Assembly (NCBI RefSeq): GCF_015461835.1
Contig: NZ_JACOPX010000019.1
Location: 62,001 to 126,000, forward strand
Direction of reading: 5' to 3'
Source: Pseudomonas neuropathica
GTDB taxonomy: Bacteria > Pseudomonadota > Gammaproteobacteria > Pseudomonadales > Pseudomonadaceae
Length of the DNA: 64,000 bases
Shown here piece after piece: positions 53,089 through 61,863 of the stretch. Every line of letters starts with the position of its first letter. Within the stretch, counting starts at the first letter, position 1. The position numbers were made by a program, and so were the translations under genes. The notes below the pieces were generated by a model that was given only the letters and a program-made list of their open reading frames with translations, did not search any database and had not been told where the DNA came from.

Positions 53089-53694
53089 ATGACCGAACCC
53101 GCGCTGCTGCCCCGCCCGCAACTCCGCCGCCTGCTGCGCAAGGCGCGCCGTGCGCTGACCAAGAGCGAACAACGCCAGGCTGCCAAGGGCCTGTATCGGC
53201 AACTGGCACAAGACCCGCACTTTCGCCGGGCCAGACATATCTCTCTGTACCTGCCCACAGACGGTGAAATCGATCCGCGCCTTCTGCTGCGCGAAGCTCA
53301 ACGCCGGGGTAAATCGACTTATCTGCCGGTGCTCAGCGCCTGGCCACGCACCAAGATGGTTTTCCAACGCATTCGTCCCGGCGAGAAACTTAAACCCAAT
53401 CGCTTCCGCATTCTCGAGCCGCGAGCCAGTCTGGCTCGGCAACGCAAGGTCTGGGCGCTGGATCTGGTGTTGTTGCCGTTGGTAGGGTTTGACGATGTCG
53501 GCGGGAGACTCGGGATGGGCGGCGGTTTCTATGATCGCAGCCTGGCGTATCTGGCTCGGCGAAAAAGCTGGCGCAAGCCGACGCTGCTGGGCCTGGCCCA
53601 TGAATGTCAGAAGGTCGAACGCTTGGCGCAGGCAAGCTGGGATGTACCTTTACAAGGCACGGTCAGCGACAAGGCTTGGTATTTCGCGGGATAG
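53089..53694 (+). CDS. 5-formyltetrahydrofolate cyclo-ligase
   Basis: This 201-residue enzyme (YgfA/MTHFS) converts 5-formyl-THF to 5,10-methenyl-THF with ATP. A basic N-terminal helix (LRRLLRKARRALT) is followed by HISLYLPTDGEIDPR, the substrate-binding region, and a C-terminal block with VLLPLVGFDDVGGRLGMGGGFYDRSLAY, the family signature. Its place downstream of ssrS matches the ssrS-ygfA arrangement of enterobacteria and pseudomonads. Confidence 0.94.
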   Translation: MTEPALLPRPQLRRLLRKARRALTKSEQRQAAKGLYRQLAQDPHFRRARHISLYLPTDGEIDPRLLLREAQRRGKSTYLPVLSAWPRTKMVFQRIRPGEKLKPNRFRILEPRASLARQRKVWALDLVLLPLVGFDDVGGRLGMGGGFYDRSLAYLARRKSWRKPTLLGLAHECQKVERLAQASWDVPLQGTVSDKAWYFAG

Positions 53695-53730
53695 GACGCC
53701 GCGCAGATCAGCGGCGTCGAGAAAGCCGTT

Positions 53731-53886
53731 TCAGCGTTTGAAGGCTGTCGACTGTTGCACCTGTTGCGCGACTTCAATCGGCGCGTCGGCCTTGTTCGAC
53801 CACAAGCTCTGCGCATAACCGGTGGTTACGACGCCCAAGCCAAACAAAATTACCAAAGTCCATAGTAGATCCGGTTTGCGTTTCAT
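53731..53886 (-). CDS. 51-residue predicted membrane protein
   Basis: This short frame encodes a basic start (MKRKPDL), one hydrophobic segment (LWTLVILFGLGVVTTGYAQS) and a polar tail ending QQSTAFKR. A strong purine-rich ribosome site (GAGGGGGGC) precedes the ATG. A single-pass inner-membrane or signal-anchored peptide is likely. It is convergent with the cyclo-ligase gene. Function is unknown; I believe similar short proteins occur in other pseudomonads at this locus. Confidence 0.75.
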   Translation of the reverse strand: MKRKPDLLWTLVILFGLGVVTTGYAQSLWSNKADAPIEVAQQVQQSTAFKR

Positions 53887-54083
53887 CGATTGCCCCCCTC
53901 AAGGCACATCATCACGATGACAGCAGCGGTTTCCGTTCGTAGGCCGTGCAGCAGCGTCAAGCTTTAAAGGCCGGCATTTTGCGACAACGTGAACCTGCGC
54001 GCAAACGCTGACGTCAACCGACTGTCGGTTTGTCATAAAATTGCCCGACAACCTGCCCAATGACCGTTTCAGGAGCAAAAACC

Positions 54084-54533
54084 ATGGCCTATTGGCTGAT
54101 GAAGTCCGAGCCCGACGAACTCTCTATCAAAGGTCTGGAAAAGCTCGGCACAGCGCGCTGGGACGGAGTTCGCAACTATCAGGCGCGTAACTTCCTGCGC
54201 TCGATGGCCGTGGGTGACGAGTTCTTTTTCTACCATTCCAGCTGCCCGGAGCCGGGGATTGCCGGTATCGGGAAAATTATTCAGGCGGCGTACCCGGATC
54301 CCACCGCACTGGAGCCGCAGAGTCATTACTTCGATCCCAAGGCTACCCCGGAAAAAAATGCCTGGAGTGCGATCGATGTCGAACACGTCGAGACGTTCCC
54401 CCGGGTATTGAAGCTGGATTACCTCAAGCAGCAGACCGCGCTGGCCGAAATGCCTCTGGTGCAAAAAGGCAGTCGCCTGTCGGTCATGCCCGTGACGGCC
54501 GAACAGTGGGCCGCCGTGCTCGGCTTGCGCTGA
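54084..54533 (+). CDS. EVE domain protein
   Basis: This 149-residue single-domain EVE (PUA-like) protein opens MAYWLMKSEPDELSIKGL, then WDGVRNYQARNFLRSM and FFYHSSCPEPGIAGIGKI, all family hallmarks. EVE domains bind modified bases in DNA or RNA. ATG 54084 has AGGAG at 54071-54075 and is chosen over an upstream ATG at 54060. It is transcribed alone. Confidence 0.93.
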   Translation: MAYWLMKSEPDELSIKGLEKLGTARWDGVRNYQARNFLRSMAVGDEFFFYHSSCPEPGIAGIGKIIQAAYPDPTALEPQSHYFDPKATPEKNAWSAIDVEHVETFPRVLKLDYLKQQTALAEMPLVQKGSRLSVMPVTAEQWAAVLGLR

Positions 54534-54654
54534 GAACTGCCCGGTCACGGTTATTAGCCAAAAAAGGGGCTAGGCTTGGCGCTCGGTTGACTGACATCAA
54601 GCGATTGGAACGCTTGAACAGTCAGACTGCACGCCACAGCCGCAGGATGCCCCC

Positions 54655-55620
54655 ATGTCGACGCACAGCCGCTCTTCACTTTTATACGCCGGGTCGCTTC
54701 TGGTGTTACTTGCCGCCGCCGGCGGGCTCGGTTACTGGATGTCGATCAGCAGCCGTCTGGTCGAAGGGCTGTCGATGGGCAACGGTCGGCTGGAAGCCAC
54801 CGAAGTGCAGATCGCCAGCAAGACACCCGGACGCCTGGCCGAGGTGCTGGTCGATGAAGGCGACAAGGTCAACAAGGGCCAACTGCTCGCGCGCATGGAC
54901 ACCCGCACCCTCGAAGCCCAGCGCACTCAGGCCGAAGCCGAAGTCTTGCGCGCCCGGGAAAACCTCAACGCCGCCGAGGCCAATGTGCAATTGCGCCAGA
55001 GTGAACTGCTGCTGGCCCAGCAGGAACTGGGGCGTTCGCAATCGCTGTTCAAGCACGGTTTCGTCAGCGCCCAGGTTATCGATCAATTGCAGTCGCGTAT
55101 CGGCACCGGCAATGCTGCCGTGACGGCGGCCCGCGCCCAAGTGTCGGCGGTCGCTGCAGCGATCGGCGCGGCGCAGGCGCAGGTCGCTCAACTGACCAGC
55201 GAAATCGACGACAGCAGCCTGCGCGCGCCGATTGATGGGGTGATCCAGTTGCGCATGGCCGAACCCGGCGAAGTGCTGGGGGCCGGTGGTCGAGTGTTAC
55301 TGCTGATCGATCCCAACGACCAGTACATGAACCTCTACCTGTCTGCCTCGGTGGCCGGGCGTCTGGCCGTAGGCGATGAAGCCCGGGTGCTGCTCGATGC
55401 CCTGCCCGACAAACCCTTGCCGGCGAAGATCAGTTTCGTCGCCGGCAAATCGCAGTTCACCCCCAAAGAGGTCGAGACCCGTGACGAGCGGCAAAAACTG
55501 GTGTTCCGCGTCAAGCTACGCCTGACCCAACCCAGCGCCGTGCCGCAAGCCAAGCCCGGCATGCCCGGCGCCGGTTATGTGCGCATCGCGCCGATTGCCT
55601 GGCCGGCCAATTTGCAATGA
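54655..55620 (+). CDS. HlyD-family membrane fusion protein of an ABC exporter
   Basis: This 321-residue periplasmic adaptor has an N-terminal membrane anchor (SLLYAGSLLVLLAAAGGLGYW), a biotinyl-lipoyl-like half (IASKTPGRLAEVLVDEGDKVNKGQLLARMD), an Ala/Gln-rich coiled-coil hairpin (residues about 75-185) and the returning half (LRAPIDGVIQLRMAEPGEVLGAGGRVL). It resembles YhiI/YbhG and joins the ABC pump to an outer-membrane channel not encoded here. It overlaps the next gene by 4 bp. Confidence 0.92.
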   Translation: MSTHSRSSLLYAGSLLVLLAAAGGLGYWMSISSRLVEGLSMGNGRLEATEVQIASKTPGRLAEVLVDEGDKVNKGQLLARMDTRTLEAQRTQAEAEVLRARENLNAAEANVQLRQSELLLAQQELGRSQSLFKHGFVSAQVIDQLQSRIGTGNAAVTAARAQVSAVAAAIGAAQAQVAQLTSEIDDSSLRAPIDGVIQLRMAEPGEVLGAGGRVLLLIDPNDQYMNLYLSASVAGRLAVGDEARVLLDALPDKPLPAKISFVAGKSQFTPKEVETRDERQKLVFRVKLRLTQPSAVPQAKPGMPGAGYVRIAPIAWPANLQ

Positions 55621-58346
55621 ACAGCCTCGCGGTTCAGGCGAACGCGATCGCGCACCGTTACGGCAAACAGCAAGCGCTGAGCGCTATCACCTTCAGCCTG
55701 CCCGCCGGCACCCGCTGCGGGCTGATCGGCCCAGATGGTGCGGGCAAGTCCAGCCTGCTCGGGCTGATCGCCGGCGTGAAGGCCTTGCAGCAAGGGCAAC
55801 TGGACGTCCTCGGTGGGCAAATCCAGCAGCGCCGCCACCGCGACACCCTGTATGCGCGCATCGCCTTCATGCCCCAGGGATTGGGCGGCAACCTGTATCC
55901 CGAGCTGTCGATCCGCGAAAACATCCAGTTCTTTGCCACGCTGTTCGGCCTTTCGAAAGCCGACAGCGAGCAACGCATGCACAATCTGCTGCTCGCCACC
56001 GACCTGCTGAAGTTCGCCGAGCGCCCCGCCGGCAAGTTGTCCGGCGGCATGAAACAGAAGCTGGGCCTGTGCTGCGCACTGATCCATGAGCCGGATCTGT
56101 TGATCCTCGATGAGCCGACCACCGGCGTCGACCCGCTCTCACGCCGACGCTTCTGGGAGCTGATCGACGATGTACGGCGCGAGCGCCCGCAACTGACCCT
56201 GCTGGTTGCCACCGCGTATATGGAAGAAGCCGAACAGTTCGAGCATTGCCTGATGCTCGACAACGGCCAATTGATTGCCACCGGTCTGAGCCGCGAGCTG
56301 GCAGCCGTCACCCCCAGCGGCAAACTCGATGAAGCCTTCACACACTTCCAGGGCGACAGTCATCACGACGCTCAGCCGTTGGTCATTCCGCCGCGTACTG
56401 GCGGCACCACCGACATTGCCATCGAAGCCCACGACCTGACGCTGCGCTTCGGCGACTTCACTGCGGTGGATCACGTCAGCTTCGCCATCGGTCGCGGCGA
56501 GATTTTCGGTTTTCTCGGCTCCAACGGCTGCGGCAAGACCACGACCATGAAAGTCCTGACCGGGCTGATGCCGGCCAGCGAAGGCAGCGCGACACTGCTG
56601 GGCAATCCGGTGGACGCCAAGGATCTGGCCACGCGCAAGCGGGTCGGCTTCATGTCCCAGAGCTTTTCGCTGTATGGCGAACTCAGCGTGCGGCAGAACC
56701 TTGAGCTGCACGCCCGTCTGTTTGACTTGCCCAAGGCCGAAAGCGCGCAACGCATCGACGCATTGATTCAGCGCTTCAACCTGCTCAGCGTCGCCGATCA
56801 GCCGTCCGGTGCGCTGCCTCTCGGACTGCGTCAACGCCTGTCGCTGGCGGTCGCGGTGTTGCATCGTCCGGAAGTGCTGATCCTTGATGAGCCGACCTCC
56901 GGCGTCGACCCGGCAGCCCGTGATGACTTCTGGCGACTGCTGATCGAACTGTCCCGCGAGCAAGGCGTGACGATTTTTCTCTCCACCCACTTCATGAACG
57001 AAGCCCAGCGCTGCGACCGCATCTCGCTGATGCACGCCGGCAAAGTCCTGGCATGCGACACCCCGGCAGCGCTGCAGCGTCAGTTTGCCGGAGAGACGCT
57101 GGAGGCTGCTTTCGTGACGTGTCTGGAACAGGCCCAAGGCACTGCCCAATCGCCTCCCGCGAGTGAATCGCCGACAGCGCCATCAGCGCCAGCCGCCGCG
57201 CCGCCAGACCAGCAACGCGGTTTCAGCCTCGGGCGCCTGCTGGCAGTGGCCAGCCGCGAAGGCAAGGAGCTGCTGCGCGACAAAGTGCGCATGGCTTTTG
57301 CGCTGGCGGGGGCGATTTTCATGATGGTGATTTTCGGCTACGGAATTTCCCTCGACGTAGAGAACCTCGCGTTTGCCGTGTACGACCAGGACCAGACACC
57401 GCAGAGCCGAACCTATCTGGAAGCCTTTCGCGGCTCGCGCTACTTCGATGAACGGCCAGCCATCCACGACGCTCAAGAGCTGCACCGCCGCCTGCAACGC
57501 TCGGAGATCAAACTGGCGCTGGAAATCCCGCCCGGATTTGGCCGCGACCTGTACGCCGGGCGCCAGCCTGCGGTGGCGGCGTGGCTGGACGGCGGCATGC
57601 CGTTTCGCGCCGAGACCAGCCGCAATTATGTCGAAGCCGTGCACCTGGCCAACCTGCAGCAGTTGGCCGAACAGAGCAGTCCCGCCATCAGCCACCAAGC
57701 GGGTGCCAGCCTGCAAACGCGCTTTCGCTACAACCAGGATGTGGTCAGCGTCAACGCTATTGGCCCCGGGGTCATGGCGCTGATTCTGGCGTTCATTCCG
57801 GCGATGCTCACCGCACTCGGCATCGTGCGCGAAAAAGAACTCGGCTCGATCACCAACTTCTACGCCACGCCCCTGACCCGCCTGGAGTTTCTGCTGGGCA
57901 AACAGGCACCATACCTGCTGGTCAGTCTGGTCAATCTCGCCCTGCTGGTGGCGATGAACCGCTGGCTGTTTGGCGTGCCGTTCAAGGGCAGCCTGCTGAC
58001 GCTGGCGTTTGGTGGCCTGCTGTATGTGCTGGCGACCACCAGCATGGGCCTGCTGATCTCGGCGTTCACTCGCACGCAAATCGCCGCGATCCTCGGCACC
58101 ATGATCATCACCAGCCTGCCGACCATCCAGTTCTCCGGACTGATCGTGCCGCGCTCTTCACTGGAAGGAGCGGCTGCGGTGATGGGCATGCTGTTTCCGG
58201 CAGGACACTTTCTCGACATTGCCGTGGGGACGTTCACCAAAGCGCTGGACCTGCGGCAGCTGTGGCCGCAGTGCCTGGCGCTGTTCGGGTTCTTTGTCGG
58301 GTTCACCGGGCTGAGCCTGATCATGCTGAAAAAGCAGGAGGCCTGA
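55617..58346 (+). CDS. ABC transporter with two fused ATPase domains and a permease domain (RbbA/YhiH-like)
   Basis: This 909-residue fusion has ATPase domain 1 with Walker A GPDGAGKSS (residues 38-46), signature LSGGMKQKLGL and Walker B LLILDEPTTGVD. ATPase domain 2 has Walker A GSNGCGKTT near 301-309, a degenerate signature (ALPLGLRQRLSLAV, lacking LSGGQ) and LILDEPTSGVD. An Ala/Pro linker near 510-540 leads to an ABC-2 permease domain (about 545-905) with six segments. E. coli RbbA has this layout. Export of a drug-like substrate is inferred. Overlaps with both neighbours indicate one operon. Confidence 0.9.
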   Translation: MNSLAVQANAIAHRYGKQQALSAITFSLPAGTRCGLIGPDGAGKSSLLGLIAGVKALQQGQLDVLGGQIQQRRHRDTLYARIAFMPQGLGGNLYPELSIRENIQFFATLFGLSKADSEQRMHNLLLATDLLKFAERPAGKLSGGMKQKLGLCCALIHEPDLLILDEPTTGVDPLSRRRFWELIDDVRRERPQLTLLVATAYMEEAEQFEHCLMLDNGQLIATGLSRELAAVTPSGKLDEAFTHFQGDSHHDAQPLVIPPRTGGTTDIAIEAHDLTLRFGDFTAVDHVSFAIGRGEIFGFLGSNGCGKTTTMKVLTGLMPASEGSATLLGNPVDAKDLATRKRVGFMSQSFSLYGELSVRQNLELHARLFDLPKAESAQRIDALIQRFNLLSVADQPSGALPLGLRQRLSLAVAVLHRPEVLILDEPTSGVDPAARDDFWRLLIELSREQGVTIFLSTHFMNEAQRCDRISLMHAGKVLACDTPAALQRQFAGETLEAAFVTCLEQAQGTAQSPPASESPTAPSAPAAAPPDQQRGFSLGRLLAVASREGKELLRDKVRMAFALAGAIFMMVIFGYGISLDVENLAFAVYDQDQTPQSRTYLEAFRGSRYFDERPAIHDAQELHRRLQRSEIKLALEIPPGFGRDLYAGRQPAVAAWLDGGMPFRAETSRNYVEAVHLANLQQLAEQSSPAISHQAGASLQTRFRYNQDVVSVNAIGPGVMALILAFIPAMLTALGIVREKELGSITNFYATPLTRLEFLLGKQAPYLLVSLVNLALLVAMNRWLFGVPFKGSLLTLAFGGLLYVLATTSMGLLISAFTRTQIAAILGTMIITSLPTIQFSGLIVPRSSLEGAAAVMGMLFPAGHFLDIAVGTFTKALDLRQLWPQCLALFGFFVGFTGLSLIMLKKQEA

Positions 58347-59464
58347 TGCACAAGTTAGCGCACATCCTGCGCCTGGGACTCAAGGAACTGACCAGCCTGC
58401 GCCACGACAGCGTGTTGCTGCTGTTCCTGTTCTACGCCTTTACCGTGGCGATCTACATGCCCGCCGCCGGCTCGGTGATCGGCGTGCACAACGCCAGCGT
58501 GGCGATCGTCGACGAAGACCACAGCGCCCTCTCGCGCCAGTTGGCCCAGGCCCTGCAACCGCCGGAATTCCAGGCGCCAGTGCTGCTCCCCTACCCGCAA
58601 CTGGACCAGGTCATGGACAGCGGCCAGTACACCTTCGTCATCAACATTCCGGCGGGGTTTCAAACCGATCTACTGGCGGCGCGGCAACCGGCCATTCAGG
58701 TCAACGTCGATGCCACCGCGATGAGCCAGGCGTTCATGGGCGCTGGCTACATCAGCCGGATTTTCCAGCGCGAGCTGCAGGCCTATGGCGACCAGGGCGA
58801 TGCCACAAGCAAAACGCCGATTCAACTGACCACCCGCGCGCTGTTCAACACCAACCTTGAGGGTGGCTGGTTTCTGGCGGTGATTCAGATCGTCAACAAC
58901 ATCACCATTCTGGCGATCATCCTCACGGGTACGGCGCTGCTGCGCGAACGCGAGCACGGCACGCTTGACCATTTGCTGGTGCTGCCGCTGACGGCGCTGG
59001 AAATCATGCTGGCGAAAATCTGGAGCAACCTGCTGGTGGTGGTGCTGTGCACCTGGCTGTCGCTGGAGGTGGTGGTCAAAGGCGCGCTCGGCGTGCCGCT
59101 GTCCGGCTCGATGAGCCTGTTTTTGCTGGTGACTGCGGTTTATCTGTTTGCCAGTACCGCGTTGGGGATCTTTCTGGCGACCCTGGCGCGCTCGACGCCG
59201 CAGTTCGGTTTGCTGGCGATTCCGGTGATCATCCCGATGTTGCTGCTGTCGGGTGGCAGCACGCCACTGGACAGCATGCCGCAATGGCTGCAGTGGGTCA
59301 TGCAGGGCTCGCCGTCCACGCACTTTGTCAGCCTTAGCGCCGCGATTCTGTTTCGCGACGCCGGGCTGAGCGTGGTCTGGCCGGACCTGCTGGCGCTGAC
59401 GGCCATCGGCCTGCTGTTCTTCGTCATCGCCCTGGCACGCTTTCGCAAAAGCCTGGCTTCCTGA
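58346..59464 (+). CDS. ABC-2 type permease (YhhJ-like)
   Basis: This 372-residue permease starts at ATG 58346, sharing one base with the preceding stop and having AGGAGG at 58335-58340. A first segment (VLLLFLFYAFTVAIYMPAAG), a large periplasmic loop (about residues 40-180) and five C-terminal segments are typical. ALLREREHGTLDHLLVLPLTALEIMLAKI is the ABC-2 family motif. It would pair with the permease half of the RbbA-like fusion, giving a YhiI-RbbA-YhhJ type pump. Confidence 0.92.
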   Translation: MHKLAHILRLGLKELTSLRHDSVLLLFLFYAFTVAIYMPAAGSVIGVHNASVAIVDEDHSALSRQLAQALQPPEFQAPVLLPYPQLDQVMDSGQYTFVINIPAGFQTDLLAARQPAIQVNVDATAMSQAFMGAGYISRIFQRELQAYGDQGDATSKTPIQLTTRALFNTNLEGGWFLAVIQIVNNITILAIILTGTALLREREHGTLDHLLVLPLTALEIMLAKIWSNLLVVVLCTWLSLEVVVKGALGVPLSGSMSLFLLVTAVYLFASTALGIFLATLARSTPQFGLLAIPVIIPMLLLSGGSTPLDSMPQWLQWVMQGSPSTHFVSLSAAILFRDAGLSVVWPDLLALTAIGLLFFVIALARFRKSLAS

Positions 59465-59480
59465 ACAGCAGCCAACGCAC

Positions 59481-59888
59481 TTACTGAATGATCAGGTTGT
59501 TGAACAACAGATCTTCAACCACCGGCTTGCCGGTCTCGTCATTCATCACTTGCTGGGTCTGCTTCAACGCTTCCTGACGCAGCTTCTCTTTACCCTCGAT
59601 GCTGCCCATCGCCTCGGTGGTCTGCTGAGTGAACAGCGCCACCAGTTGATTGCGGATCAGCGGCTCGTTGGCCTTGACCAGTTTGGTCGCCTCTTCACCG
59701 GTCACACGCAATGCCACATCGGCCTTGTAGACCTTGAGCTTCGGCGTGCCGTCCAGCCCGTAGTTGCCCACGAACGGCGGGCTCAGGGTGATGTAGTTGA
59801 CCTTCGGCGCCTCGCCTTCTTTGGCTTCTTCGGCCAGCGCTGCCACAGGCAGAGACAGGGCCAGCAACAACATGATCCACGCTTTCAC
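59481..59888 (-). CDS. FliL-like exported protein
   Basis: This 135-residue protein uses a GTG start at 59888 with AAGGAG just upstream; the longer frame has no ribosome site. A signal peptide (VKAWIMLLLALSLPVAALA) is followed by a FliL-type domain: NYITLSPPFVGNYGLDG, a LKVYKADVALRV strand and the C-terminal PVVEDLLFNNLIIQ, typical of FliL. Unlike flagellar FliL, it seems to lack a retained membrane anchor and is not near flagellar genes, so its role is open. Confidence 0.85.
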   Translation of the reverse strand: MKAWIMLLLALSLPVAALAEEAKEGEAPKVNYITLSPPFVGNYGLDGTPKLKVYKADVALRVTGEEATKLVKANEPLIRNQLVALFTQQTTEAMGSIEGKEKLRQEALKQTQQVMNDETGKPVVEDLLFNNLIIQ

Positions 59889-60038
59889 AATTCGCTCCTT
59901 ATCCGGTTTGCGGCCTAGCATAACGACCCGCCGCGCAAGCACAAGCTTATGGCTGACTATCAGGGCCGGGCATGCTCGTTGACCCGTTGATTCACACACC
60001 TACACTTATCGGCCATCACTCCCAAAGGAATAGCCCTG

Positions 60039-61016
60039 ATGAAAGCCGTGCTGTGCAAAGCCTTCGGCCCTGCCGAATCGCTGGTGCTGGAAGACGTCGC
60101 CAGCCCTGTCGCGAAGAAGAACGAAATCCTGCTGGACGTGCACGCCGCCGGGGTCAACTTCCCGGACACCCTGATCATCGAGGGCAAATACCAGTTCAAG
60201 CCGCCCTTCCCGTTCTCGCCGGGTGGCGAAGCGGCTGGCATAGTGCGCGAAGTCGGGGAAAAGGTCAGCCACCTCAAGGTCGGCGACCGGGTCATGGCCC
60301 TGACCGGTTGGGGCAGCTTCGCTGAACAGGTCGCGGTGCCGGGCTACAACGTGCTGCCGATTCCGCCGTCGATGGATTTCAACACCGCCGCCGCGTTCAG
60401 CATGACCTACGGCACCTCGATGCACGCCCTCAAACAACGCGCCAACCTGCAAGCGGGGGAAACCCTGCTGGTACTCGGTGCATCCGGCGGTGTCGGTCTG
60501 GCTGCTGTGGAAATCGGCAAAGCCATGGGCGCCCGCGTCATCGCTGCCGCCAGCAGCGCCGAGAAGCTCGCTGTGGCCAAGGCTGCCGGCGCCGATGAGC
60601 TGATCAACTACAGCGAATCAAGCCTCAAGGACGAAATCAAACGCCTCACCGACGGCCAGGGCGCCGACGTGATTTACGATCCGGTCGGCGGCGATCTGTT
60701 CGATCAAGCCATCCGCGCCATCGCCTGGAATGGCCGTCTGCTGGTCGTCGGTTTCGCCAGCGGGCGCATCCCGGAGCTGCCGGTCAACCTCGCCCTGCTC
60801 AAAGGCGCGGCGGTACTCGGCGTGTTCTGGGGTTCCTTCGCCCAGCGCCAGCCACAGGACAACGCAGCGAACTTCCAGCAGTTGTTTGGCTGGTTTGCCG
60901 AGGGCAAGTTGAAACCGCTGGTATCGCAGGTGTATCCGCTAAGCAATGCGGCGCAGGCGATCAATGATCTTGGCCAGCGCAAGGCGGTGGGCAAGGTGGT
61001 GGTGCAGGTGCGCTGA
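60039..61016 (+). CDS. NADPH:quinone oxidoreductase family protein (zinc-free MDR)
   Basis: This 325-residue medium-chain reductase opens MKAVLCKAFGPAESLVLEDV. It has a catalytic N-terminal domain (VHAAGVNFPDTLIIEGKYQFKPPFPFSPGGEAAG) and a Rossmann domain with LLVLGASGGVGLAAVEIGKAMGARVIAAASS. The zinc-binding residues of alcohol dehydrogenases are absent, so it is of the quinone oxidoreductase type, reducing quinones or enones with NADPH. It stands alone between convergent neighbours. Confidence 0.92.
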   Translation: MKAVLCKAFGPAESLVLEDVASPVAKKNEILLDVHAAGVNFPDTLIIEGKYQFKPPFPFSPGGEAAGIVREVGEKVSHLKVGDRVMALTGWGSFAEQVAVPGYNVLPIPPSMDFNTAAAFSMTYGTSMHALKQRANLQAGETLLVLGASGGVGLAAVEIGKAMGARVIAAASSAEKLAVAKAAGADELINYSESSLKDEIKRLTDGQGADVIYDPVGGDLFDQAIRAIAWNGRLLVVGFASGRIPELPVNLALLKGAAVLGVFWGSFAQRQPQDNAANFQQLFGWFAEGKLKPLVSQVYPLSNAAQAINDLGQRKAVGKVVVQVR

Positions 61017-61070
61017 GTAACCTTTCGATAAAGGCCAGAATGTCCGGCTCGGTCATACTGGCTTTTGTTA

Positions 61071-61685
61071 TCAGAGCAACTCACGAATCTCCGTGGGCAA
61101 CAGGCTTATGAATTTGCGCGTGGGGCTCTCTCGACAAGCCCTGACGATCTTCTCAACCTGCCGATTCATCCTGGCGATCATCGCCAGACGCTGCTCATCC
61201 GGAAGCTGGGTTTTATGGAAGACGTTCGACAGATAGGCGCGGGTTTGTGCGAACGCCGCCGAATCGATCCATGAATACTCGGCAATGTTGGCGAGATTTT
61301 CATTAACCGTATGGCATCGCAGGGTTGTCAGCTGCTGATTGACGTGAATGGGCTGATCGAGATCGAGCCTGAAAATCATTGGCGCGATGACTTCCTGCTG
61401 TTCAGGTTTATTCCCTTCAACCGTCCAGGGTTTGAAACGCCACTGCGCTATCGCGACTCGAACCGCATCGGAAAAGTCAGGGTGAGTGCTCTCTCGAATG
61501 CTGATTTCGCCGACCGAGCCATCAGCATTGGCGACGAAACTAACATTCACCTCGCCCGTTATACCTGCCCTTTGCAGTTCTAGAGGATAAATCGGCTTGG
61601 GATTGTTTTCCGGTATCAAAAACACTTCTGAGGCCAACGCAGAACAGCCGACCAACAACCAAAACCCAGCCAAAAACCAGCGCAT
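61071..61685 (-). CDS. TonB C-terminal domain protein, exported, without the usual anchor
   Basis: This 204-residue protein has a short signal (MRWFLAGFWLLVGC) with a lipobox-like LVGC, then a TonB C-terminal domain at residues about 28-110 (PKPIYPLELQRAGITGEVNVSFVANADGSVGEISI, VRVAIAQWRFKPW). The Pro-rich spacer and long anchor of true TonB are missing. A further 90 polar residues (two cysteines, in LRCHT and RACRE) are unfamiliar. It may be a periplasmic lipoprotein that binds TonB-box-like partners, not an energiser. Confidence 0.82.
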   Translation of the reverse strand: MRWFLAGFWLLVGCSALASEVFLIPENNPKPIYPLELQRAGITGEVNVSFVANADGSVGEISIRESTHPDFSDAVRVAIAQWRFKPWTVEGNKPEQQEVIAPMIFRLDLDQPIHVNQQLTTLRCHTVNENLANIAEYSWIDSAAFAQTRAYLSNVFHKTQLPDEQRLAMIARMNRQVEKIVRACRESPTRKFISLLPTEIRELL

Positions 61686-61863
61686 GATCCTGCCCTTCCC
61701 TAGTGAGTTGCCCTATCCGGCAACAACACAAAGGTTACTGAGCAATGACTTTTAACTGAATGGCGCAGCTTCGCCGCTGCATGCAGGACGTTTCCCTGAT
61801 CCCCCGGGGAAATCGGGCGAACCCGATACGCGAATGGTCGCAGGTAATTTTTCTGACGGATGT

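Noticed and set aside
53607..53816. A 69-codon minus-strand frame overlapping the cyclo-ligase end
   Set aside because: It has no ribosome site or family features and overlaps the end of a secure gene; the real short gene here is at 53731-53886 in another frame.
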